From assembly GCA_017999435.1 (NCBI GenBank), contig JAGNLV010000001.1:1267435-1331434 (forward strand): 64,000 nt of DNA, in the 5' to 3' direction. A model generated the notes under the pieces. The model saw only the letters and a program-made list of their open reading frames with translations, was not told where the DNA came from and searched no databases. This DNA comes from Candidatus Zixiibacteriota bacterium (GTDB lineage Bacteria > Zixibacteria > MSB-5A5 > GN15 > FEB-12). Positions within the stretch are counted from its first letter, which is position 1; every line of letters starts with the position of its first letter. The position numbers and the translations under genes were made by a program. Shown here in pieces: positions 56,434 to 64,000 of this stretch.

Positions 56434-58002
56434 TTACTTCAGCAGCACCATCTTCCGGCTCTGCTTCCCGGCCGGGTACTCCAGTTCGTACAGGTACACT
56501 CCGCTCGCATACGCCTCCGCCTCCCACACGACCGCATGTTCCCCCGGCCCCAGCCGCTGCTCGTTTATCAGCACCGCCACCGTCTGGCCAAGGGCGTTAC
56601 GGATGCGCAAGGTGACAGTCTCGGTGTGGGGCAAGGAGAATGTGATGGTGGTGGCCGGGTTGAAGGGGTTGGGGTAGTTTTGGTCTAAGGTGAAGTTGGT
56701 GGGGAGGGCGGGTTCGGGGTCGAGGGGGTCATCGACGCTGACGGCATCGTCCCAGCCAGCGAAGATGAAGATGACCCAGGGGAAACCCGAGCCCTGTGAG
56801 GAGGCGATGGCGAAGTCATCGATGCCGTCGCCGTTGACGTCGCCGAGGCCGGCCACTTCATGGGCAAAGTAGTTGTAGTAGCCGGAGAACATCGAGTGGT
56901 GGATGATGATGTCCGGGATGCTATCGAAGTCGGGGCCGCCGAAGTAGATGTTAGCTTGGCCGATGGCGGAGAATGAACTTGAAAGTCCCTTGATGAGATC
57001 ACTGTACCCGTCGTTGTTAATGTCACCGGCCAAACGAGCTTCAAGGGCATTATCGCAGATCCAGACGTCCGGCACAGTATCAAAATCGGGCCCGCCGAAA
57101 TGCACCCAGGAACACGAATCCTCCGATCCGCTCTCACTGTAGTTGATGAGGAAATCTTCCCAGCCGTCCCCGTTGATGTCGTTCAGGTACACCAATCGGT
57201 AACCGAATCCCTTGTAATCGTAATTAAAAGTCATGCAACGGACGATTCGGGCATCAGGAATGGTGTCGAAGACCGGTCCGCCCCAATACAAGAGCACTTG
57301 GTCATTAATGGTGTCACCGCCGCCGTAGCGCAGATTCGTGACCAGATCGTCCCAGCCGTCACCGTTATAATCACCGGTGATGATAGCATCGCCAAACCCG
57401 GGGTAGCCCTCGCGCTCGGGCGCCCATAGCTGGAAATCCACGACGGAGTCAAGGGCCTGGTCAATCTCAAAGAAGAGGAGAGAGGGATAGAGAATGTTAT
57501 GGTAATAACCAGCTACCAACTCGGGCGAACCGTTACCGTTGATGTCATGGCCAAGTATGGGGAAGGTCGACCCAGGCCATTGCGTATCATCGCCGAACAG
57601 CAGGTCGGGACCCTCACTGAGGGGCAGCCCGCCGTACCATACGGCCAGTCGTTCGCGGCCGGTCGACGTTATGCGGATCGCACCGAAATCAGAGACACTG
57701 TCATCGTTGATGAAGCCCAGGTGGTTGATCAAGGAGTAACTGCTGTCGTCGATTCTCATGCACTGGATGCCAGTCTCGGCGGGTCCCCCGAGGCAGAGGT
57801 AAAGCTTGCGAGGAAGTTCAAACGTCAGAAAATCATCGTATCCGTCATCATTCTGATCTCCCACTGGCACGATGCGCATCCCGAACCAACTAGCTACGGT
57901 GTCAGAGATTAGGGTATCGATAACGGTAGGGCCGTCAAGGGCGAGGGGCACCTGAGGCAGGCAGCACAGTAAGATAAATAGGGCGATCACAAACCGCATC
58001 AA
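56434..58002 (-). CDS. Secreted FG-GAP propeller protein with type IX-like sorting tail
   Basis: The product is 522 residues. A signal peptide (FVIALFILLCCLPQVPLAL) precedes about seven FG-GAP/VCBS blades with turns such as DVNGDGIDDFAIA, DINGDGWEDFLIN and DYNGDGWDDLVTN. The C-terminal tail is NFTLDQNYPNPFNPATTITF then SGVYLYELEYPAGKQSRKMVLLK, the classic FlgD/Por secretion signal. It should be exported and released or anchored through a type IX-like route; function unknown. AAGGAGG precedes the ATG. It lies downstream (on its strand) of a promoter closely like that of the BNR/dockerin gene. Confidence 0.88.
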   Translation of the reverse strand: MMRFVIALFILLCCLPQVPLALDGPTVIDTLISDTVASWFGMRIVPVGDQNDDGYDDFLTFELPRKLYLCLGGPAETGIQCMRIDDSSYSLINHLGFINDDSVSDFGAIRITSTGRERLAVWYGGLPLSEGPDLLFGDDTQWPGSTFPILGHDINGNGSPELVAGYYHNILYPSLLFFEIDQALDSVVDFQLWAPEREGYPGFGDAIITGDYNGDGWDDLVTNLRYGGGDTINDQVLLYWGGPVFDTIPDARIVRCMTFNYDYKGFGYRLVYLNDINGDGWEDFLINYSESGSEDSCSWVHFGGPDFDTVPDVWICDNALEARLAGDINNDGYSDLIKGLSSSFSAIGQANIYFGGPDFDSIPDIIIHHSMFSGYYNYFAHEVAGLGDVNGDGIDDFAIASSQGSGFPWVIFIFAGWDDAVSVDDPLDPEPALPTNFTLDQNYPNPFNPATTITFSLPHTETVTLRIRNALGQTVAVLINEQRLGPGEHAVVWEAEAYASGVYLYELEYPAGKQSRKMVLLK

Positions 58003-58022
58003 GCCTCCTTATGTCTCTTTCC

Positions 58023-58051
58023 AATAACCGCAGGGCGAACGAATTTGTCAA
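58023..58051 (-). promoter_or_regulatory. Promoter for the FG-GAP protein gene
   Basis: On the minus strand TTGACA, 17 bases, GTTATT; about 20 bases before the ATG. Confidence 0.7.
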
Positions 58052-58473
58052 GGTCGATGCCGGAAAGTGGACCCCACCGTCGATGCCACGGTGAGACCTT
58101 CGACGAGGAGGAGCATATCTGTGACAATGTTGATCGAAGCTGAATGCTCGGCCTGCCGGGTCTCGGGGAGAGTCTCATTGGAAGGAGCCGCGCGGAAAGC
58201 ACATACGAGGAGGTCAACGGCTGAGAAATCGCTCGCGTTCCGCAAATACTCGCACAGCCCGCACGTGCGAGAAGGCGGACTCGTGAGGGACCACCCGTGA
58301 TCTTCTCCCTTCGCTGTATCGCACTGGAGGGTCGACCATGCCGTATCCGACAGGCACGGCGCTCGGGCCAGGCTGGAGGCGTGTGCCTGTGGGAGCGAGA
58401 TACCGTTCAAGCGGAAACCGGTCCGCACGAGACTCCCGCTCGGCACACTCGACGGCTTAACCCTCTGCCCCAC
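58052..58473. other. Region without recognised gene (about 420 bases)
   Basis: A minus-strand frame is open for about 140 codons here, but its composition (Ser/Thr/Arg-rich, no ribosome site) looks random. No known RNA was found. An inverted repeat CACCGT...ACGGTG lies near 58076. It could be remnant DNA, given the transposase relic 1.7 kb to its left. Confidence 0.35.
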
Positions 58474-58507
58474 AAACAAAACTCCCTTCGACTTGATAGC
58501 CGAAGGG
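58474..58507 (-). terminator. Terminator of tRNA-Glu
   Basis: On the minus strand CCCTTCG, a ten-base loop, CGAAGGG, then AGTTTTGTTTG, 19 bases beyond the tRNA. Confidence 0.7.
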
Positions 58508-58525
58508 GTGCAAAATCAATTTAAG

Positions 58526-58598
58526 CGACCCCAACGGGAGTCGAACCCGTGTTTGCGCCGTGAAAGGGCGCCGTCCTAGGCCTCTAGACGATGGGGTC
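58526..58598 (-). tRNA. tRNA-Glu (anticodon TTC)
   Basis: On the minus strand acceptor GACCCCA pairs with TGGGGTC and the discriminator is G. The D arm starts GTCTAGAGGCC, the anticodon stem GCGCC/GGCGC encloses CTTTCAC giving TTC, and the T arm is ACGGGTTCGACTCCCGT. No encoded CCA. Confidence 0.97.
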
Positions 58599-58622
58599 GT
58601 AGCAGCCGCTCTGGAGCCTTCT

Positions 58623-58651
58623 ATATAAAGCGAAATCCCCAGGCCAGTCAA
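58623..58651 (-). promoter_or_regulatory. Promoter of tRNA-Glu
   Basis: On the minus strand TTGACT, 17 bases, TTATAT, about 25 bases before the tRNA's first base. Confidence 0.75.
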
Positions 58652-58847
58652 GCCCAATCGCCGTGCCGCCAAGCCCCGCTCTCGCGCCAAGCCCCGCGGC
58701 CCCGCCAGACCCTGCTCTGCCGCCGGGCCCGGTTGTGTCGCCCGGCCCCGATGCGCCGCCGGATCCCGCCCGCCTCCCCCACGGCGGCTCCGCCCGGCCG
58801 GCCGCTTCTTCGTTGACCCTCCCCCGGCCGGTGTCCATATTACGGCC

Positions 58848-60179
58848 ATGCGAGGCGACACCAAGAAACTCGTGGCCGCCGGCCTGTTTATCGTCCTCCT
58901 CATCGTCCTGGTCAATCTCGCCTGGTGGATCTTCTACGACCGGATCGAGGACATCCTCGACCGCCAGCTCGGCCGCCGCCTCGAGACCATCGCCGCGACC
59001 GGCGCCTCCCTGCTCGATCCCGGGGTTGTCGAGAGTCTCGCGGAGGGGAATTTCGAGGCCTACGCGATCGTCTCCGATCTGCTTGAGGATATCCGCAGCG
59101 CCTCGTCCCTCACCGAGCTGTTCATTGTCGACCAGAACCTGGACTACCTGGTCACGACCTCAATCACCGAGGACAGCGCCTACCTGGTGTTCGAGCCGAA
59201 CCGGCCATACATCACCTCCCTGCTTTTCGGGCTGGCGGAGATTCCGCTCTCGACTCCTTCGTACCGGACGGGCGATGTGTGGCTGAAATCGGCGTATGCC
59301 CCCCTGTACGACAGCACGGGGATTGTGGCGGCGGTGCTGGGGGTGGAGGCCGATGTCGACTACACGGACACCCTGACCAATCTGCGCAGCAGCCTGTACT
59401 ATACGACCGGTCTCACGGCCGCGATCGGTGTCCTGCTCGGCGTGATCTTTCTGCTCCTCCAGCGCCGTTTCAACCGCATGCAGCGGCGGCTGTTCCTGAA
59501 CGAGACGCAATCGTTCATGGGGCGCATGGTGGCGGTGGTGGCCCACGAGGTGAAGAATCCGCTGTCGATCATGCGGGCCTCGGCGGAGCGCCTCCGCAAG
59601 AAGCAGCCGGCGCCGGAGAGCGATTTCATCGTCGAGGAGGTCGATCGCCTCAACGACATCGTCACCGGCTACCTCGATTTCGCCGCCGGGGGGCGGGAGA
59701 GCTTCGTCGGCCATGAGTCCCCCGAGACGCTCGATGCGGCGGAACTGGTCGCCGCGCTCAAGCAGCACCTCGCCCAGCACTACCGGCAGAATGAGGTGCA
59801 GTGGCTCGAGTACCCGATCCCGCCGGGGCTCGTTTTCACCGGCTACCGGCGGTCGCTGCGCCAGGTGCTGCTCAACCTGCTGATCAACGGCGCCGACGCC
59901 TGCCGCGAGGCGCAGAAACCGATTGTGCTCGGACTGGGGATCCGGCGGAGCCACGACGCGATCGAACTGCGCGTGGTCGACCAGGGCCGGGGGATCCCCC
60001 GCCGGGAACTGGGGCTCATCTTCGAACCGTTCTACACCACGCGCCAGTCCGGATCGGGGCTCGGGTTGTACCTGAGCCGGAAGATTGTCGAAGAAATGGG
60101 CGGCCGGCTGACTGTGACGTCCGAGCCGGGCCGAAAAACCGAGGTGGTCGTTCGACTGCCCCAACCTGCCGGAGAGTGA
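58848..60179 (+). CDS. Membrane sensor histidine kinase (NtrB/AtoS-like)
   Basis: The product is 443 residues. Helix 1 (LVAAGLFIVLLIVLVNLAWW) and helix 2 (GLTAAIGVLLGVIFLLL) bound a periplasmic sensor of about 160 residues that resembles a Cache/PAS-like fold (SLTELFIVDQNLDYLVTTS). The phosphoacceptor His is in VVAHEVKNPLS, followed by N box (LLNLLINGADA), G1 (VVDQGRGIP), F box (FEPFYTTRQSGSGLGL). The signal is unknown. The stop is two bases before the GTG of the cognate regulator, so the pair is one transcript. Confidence 0.93.
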   Translation: MRGDTKKLVAAGLFIVLLIVLVNLAWWIFYDRIEDILDRQLGRRLETIAATGASLLDPGVVESLAEGNFEAYAIVSDLLEDIRSASSLTELFIVDQNLDYLVTTSITEDSAYLVFEPNRPYITSLLFGLAEIPLSTPSYRTGDVWLKSAYAPLYDSTGIVAAVLGVEADVDYTDTLTNLRSSLYYTTGLTAAIGVLLGVIFLLLQRRFNRMQRRLFLNETQSFMGRMVAVVAHEVKNPLSIMRASAERLRKKQPAPESDFIVEEVDRLNDIVTGYLDFAAGGRESFVGHESPETLDAAELVAALKQHLAQHYRQNEVQWLEYPIPPGLVFTGYRRSLRQVLLNLLINGADACREAQKPIVLGLGIRRSHDAIELRVVDQGRGIPRRELGLIFEPFYTTRQSGSGLGLYLSRKIVEEMGGRLTVTSEPGRKTEVVVRLPQPAGE

Positions 60180-60181
60180 CC

Positions 60182-61507
<1,326 letters not shown>

Positions 61508-61528
61508 TGCGCCATTCGGGGCATACCT

Positions 61529-61542
61529 GTACCGTACGGTAC
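61529..61542. repeat. Perfect palindrome between regulator and helical-protein gene
   Basis: GTACCGTACGGTAC, a 14-base perfect palindrome. It may be an operator. I found no -24/-12 sigma-54 promoter in 61508-61669. Confidence 0.35.
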
Positions 61543-61669
61543 GGCGGCGCGTGACCGGGAATATCGGGACACGGTGCAAGCAGTTATGAGACAAGGCGAT
61601 GATTCGATAAGGCAGGCCGGGCACAGGGTTTGATAGGAGGATGAGCGTCGGTTCGCCGGAGAAACGCCT

Positions 61670-62734
61670 ATGATGCGTCAGTTATTGAGTTGTCTTGCTC
61701 TGATCATCCTCTTCTTTCCACCCGCCGCCCCCTCACGGGGGCAGTCGGCGCCGGGCAACCATGTCGCCGCCGAACTGAAGACGACCGATGAAGTTCTCGA
61801 ACAGGCACGCGAGATTCTGCCGGCGGTTTCACCGGTGCCCGTAAAGGTGTCCTATGAATCGGCGGTGAACCTGCAGGCGCAGGCGCACGAGGAATACCGG
61901 CTGGGGCCCGATCCGGGCCGCTGGGAGAAGGCGCTGCTGCTCACGATCCAGGCCCGCGCGAAAGCCCAGGAGGCAATCGCCCAAAGCGCGTCTCTCGGCG
62001 GGCCGACGACGCCGGACGAGACGGCCCTACAACGGCGACTGGAGCGGGCCGATGAGTTGATGGCGCAGGCGCGGGAGGCTCTCGAACCAAGCGCTGACAA
62101 TTCGCTGCAGGCCCTTTACGAGAGCGCCCGCTCCAAGCTTGACCGGGCGCACGGGCTGTGCGGCGAGCGGCAGTATCGAGCCGCCCTGAAACTGGCTGGC
62201 CAGGTGGAGCGGACAGCCGAGAGAGTTCTCCAGGCCGCCACGCGGGCGGCCCGCGATGATTTCAACTACGACCGTTGCCGCGAAAACGTGCGGCGGTACT
62301 TCGAACAGGCCGGGGAGCAGATCGCCGAATGCGAGTCTCCATCCGCCCTGCTGCCCATGGAACAGGCCCGCCAGGCCATGGATATGAGCGAGAAACAGGC
62401 CTCTGAGGGGGATCGGGCGGGCGCTCTGCACGCACTGCAGACGGCCCGGGAGCTCGCCGCGCAGGCGCTGCGGGAATGCACCGGTAACGACAACCTCCAC
62501 CACCGGCACAAGACTCTGCGCCAGCAGGCGGACCGGCTGGGTGAGGCGATCGGGGCCGAGAATACCGATGCCTTCGCCTTTCTCGCCCAAGCCCGGACAC
62601 AGCTCGATTTGGCCCAGGCCGCCCTCGAACAAGGTGACCGCCAGGCCGTCGTGGCCGCCCTCAAAGCGGCCCAGTTGAGTCTGGACGAGGCCCGGCGAAA
62701 AACCCTCGCGGGCAGGCGGACTGTGGGGGGATGA
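61670..62734 (+). CDS. Exported helical repeat protein of unknown function
   Basis: The product is 354 residues. A signal peptide (LSCLALIILFFPPAAPSRGQ) precedes an almost wholly helical body rich in Ala, Gln, Glu, Arg and Leu (EKALLLTIQARAKAQEAIAQ, LAGQVERTAERVLQAATRAA, LAQARTQLDLAQAALEQGDR): TPR-like or coiled-coil helical hairpins. I recognise no family. GGAG-type sequence (CGCCGGAG) precedes the ATG. It lies 162 bases after the NtrC-like gene and could be a member of its regulon or transcript. Confidence 0.7.
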   Translation: MMRQLLSCLALIILFFPPAAPSRGQSAPGNHVAAELKTTDEVLEQAREILPAVSPVPVKVSYESAVNLQAQAHEEYRLGPDPGRWEKALLLTIQARAKAQEAIAQSASLGGPTTPDETALQRRLERADELMAQAREALEPSADNSLQALYESARSKLDRAHGLCGERQYRAALKLAGQVERTAERVLQAATRAARDDFNYDRCRENVRRYFEQAGEQIAECESPSALLPMEQARQAMDMSEKQASEGDRAGALHALQTARELAAQALRECTGNDNLHHRHKTLRQQADRLGEAIGAENTDAFAFLAQARTQLDLAQAALEQGDRQAVVAALKAAQLSLDEARRKTLAGRRTVGG

Positions 62735-63129
62735 TATATTGCAGCGGACACCGGATCGGCGCAAGTCTTTCGCGAGCTTTCAGCCGGCCGAACACGGGTC
62801 AAGGCCATTTCCTTCGGGCGGTGCTTTCCCCAATTCAGGAACAACCTGATACCGGACTCTGGACGATTAAGGCGTAACCCAGCCTACTTTCCGGTACCGA
62901 GCAATCGGCAGTTCCGCCCACACTTCGGGAGCCGGCAGCCGTGACCCGTTCGGCTGCTTCCGAGGTCTTCTGCACCCCTCGCCGGCGTGCAGTTGAGTTC
63001 GGTCTCGGCCCATGGTTCATCACCCACGGGCATTGCGGCTGATCCGCCCGATGGCTCAGCCGCGGGAATGGGTGGTCGCGCCCCCACTTTTCTGGTCGTC
63101 ACAGCAGGACGACAGCGGGGTCTTTTGGC

Positions 63130-63147
63130 TGTGTCAATTATGACACA
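63130..63147. promoter_or_regulatory. Palindromic operator-like site (TGTGTCA arms)
   Basis: TGTGTCAATTATGACACA: seven-base perfect arms with a four-base centre. Similar cores occur at 21675 and, degenerate, at 56041. Confidence 0.45.
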
Positions 63148-63567
63148 CTTCGGGTTGCGGAGTGTGCTGGAAGAACCATCAGCAGGGGGTTCGCGGAAAT
63201 TTGTTCAAACCCCTGGGGGCGGTCTGCTGAGTCAACATGACCGGACTCGGCCGGCCGCTCAGGACGCTCTCAGCCGGGTAAGAACCGATCCCGGACTATC
63301 ATCGGCGAGTTTTCCGACGCCACCCACGAATCGATCCTGGGGAGGCCACCGGGCCGACGGGCGAGGGTACGGAACGGAGGGTGACAGCCACTTGGACGCC
63401 GCCCCCGCCGAAACTTTCGGTGGCGACCTCTCCCCCGCCCGGGTCCGGTCAGCCGGTCTGACGATCGTCTTTGGCCGGGCGCTCGAAAGGATCTCACAGG
63501 GGTCGTCCGGATAGATGAGCAGGCGGCTGTCGGAATGCCCGGCTGGTGTTGCGCAGGTAAGGGGATT

Positions 63568-63585
63568 TTGTGACTTATTTCACAA
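63568..63585. promoter_or_regulatory. CRP-like binding site
   Basis: TTGTGACTTATTTCACAA contains TGTGA-N6-TCACA exactly, the consensus of CRP/FNR-family regulators. Confidence 0.5.
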
Positions 63586-63889
63586 TCAATGCTTCTTGTG
63601 CGAGCAGTCTAGAGGTCTTTTGCTCGACGAGACGTCCCCTCGGAACTGGTTCCCAGTAGAGGCCGAGGCGCTCCTGTGGCGCCGGGGTAGCCGACCCCTT
63701 GTCTTGACCGGGACCCGTCGGATATGATAACGAGCCGGTGGCTGGAAGGTCTTCAAGACGCCCTGAAGGCTTCGCTTTTGGGGGTGATGGGCTATTCCGG
63801 CGACGCTGAGGGACACATGGGCACTTGGGGGTTTTTATTACTATAGCCTATCGTATTTAGTGATTTGTGTAAATTGTTGAAGAAAGTTC

Positions 63890-63917
63890 TTGACAATTTT
63901 GTGTGTTGATGTAGTTT
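63890..63917 (+). promoter_or_regulatory. Promoter-like element in AT-rich end
   Basis: TTGACA, 16 bases, TAGTTT, pointing right towards a gene outside the window. Confidence 0.5.
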
Positions 63918-64000
63918 ATGATCGGTCTAGGGAAACAGTTGTGTATGAATTATGCTTCTGTTTTGTATCTGTGGCACCTTTGAACGTTAAGTAAGACTTA

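Larger units (their letters stand above)
62735..64000. other. Long region without recognised gene; last 180 bases AT-rich
   Basis: About 1.27 kb in which no frame looks like a real protein. It contains two palindromic regulator-like sites (62.7-63.6 kb, listed separately), a GGGGTT/AACCCC inverted repeat near 63187-63212, and then from about 63830 a sharp drop in GC with a promoter-like element. The neighbouring gene on the right is outside the window. Confidence 0.5.

Noticed and set aside
58048..58479. Minus-strand open frame between the FG-GAP gene and tRNA-Glu
   Set aside because: No ribosome site, random-looking composition, and it runs across the tRNA-Glu terminator.
61508..61669. Sigma-54 promoter for the exported helical protein
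   Set aside because: No TGGCAC-N5-TTGC match was found; the nearest GGGACACGGTGCA does not have correct spacing.
62987..63514. Plus-strand open frame of 175 codons
   Set aside because: Ser/Gly/Arg/Pro-rich without recognisable features or ribosome site; likely chance opening.

Overview
The window is GC-rich bacterial chromosome with almost no mobile DNA. The organism is probably a Gram-negative member of the FCB group. Candidate division Zixibacteria is my best guess, by inference from gene style: several secreted proteins end in dockerin-like pairs of the form GDVN...VSDLTFLVSYLFRGG, others end in FlgD/Por-type (type IX secretion-like) tails with a YPNPFNP motif, and there are beta-propeller sensors, one IPTL-CTERM-like tail and a signal-peptide NiSOD. 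Housekeeping genes (lon, purA, asnS, def, fmt, rng, rarA, htpX, rlmD, engB, rdgB, pruA) are intact, so this is core genome. No rRNA, CRISPR array, prophage or intact IS was seen.

Layout. 1-10 kb: a partial propeller receptor (minus strand, runs off the left edge), a large secreted protein with a sorting tail, rarA (minus), and two tandem secreted proteins with cohesin-like modules and dockerins. 10-20.7 kb: a dicarboxylate-type symporter with a very long charged tail, htpX, a CBS/DUF21 protein, a YqaA-like protein, a CDF metal exporter, rlmD, a DUF885 peptidase-like protein, and a DUF2953/GerW (YtfI/YtfJ-like) pair. 21-26 kb: sodN with a Sec signal peptide, an unidentified structured RNA with its own terminator, then the operon yajC-def-fmt-rng, and a CYTH protein. 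26-34.5 kb: a lipoprotein, an Lnt-N-like membrane protein, an IPTL-CTERM-like surface protein, a membrane pseudokinase, lon, engB-purA and tRNA-Lys. 34.6-46 kb: a propeller/thrombospondin-3/dockerin protein, a nitroreductase, asnS, a CPBP protease, a haem-copper-oxidase-like/DUF1858 protein behind an FNR-type box, a fused transporter/spermidine-synthase/TPR protein, and rdgB. 46-54 kb: an exported protein of unknown function, pruA, and a signalling pair (MshEN/receiver/HD-GYP-like/PATAN protein plus a PocR-PAS hybrid kinase). 54-64 kb: two secreted proteins on the minus strand around a decayed REP-type transposase with hairpins, tRNA-Glu, an NtrB/NtrC-like two-component pair, an exported helical protein, and about 1.2 kb of apparently gene-free DNA ending in an AT-rich promoter-like stretch.

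Cooperation between genes. yajC, def, fmt and rng form a protein-maturation and RNA-processing operon from one promoter. engB and purA overlap. The kinase at 58848 and regulator at 60182 are separated by two bases and should form one phosphorelay. The secreted proteins share modular architecture (propeller or cohesin-like body plus dockerin or type IX tail), which suggests a cell-surface or extracellular assembly. Several promoters match the housekeeping consensus with a 17-base spacer.

Most noteworthy: the NiSOD whose signal-peptidase site lies exactly at the metal-binding histidine, the structured RNA at about 21.7 kb, the second-messenger-type multidomain protein at 49.8 kb, the FNR-box/DUF1858 gene, the pseudokinase, and the REP-type transposase relic.
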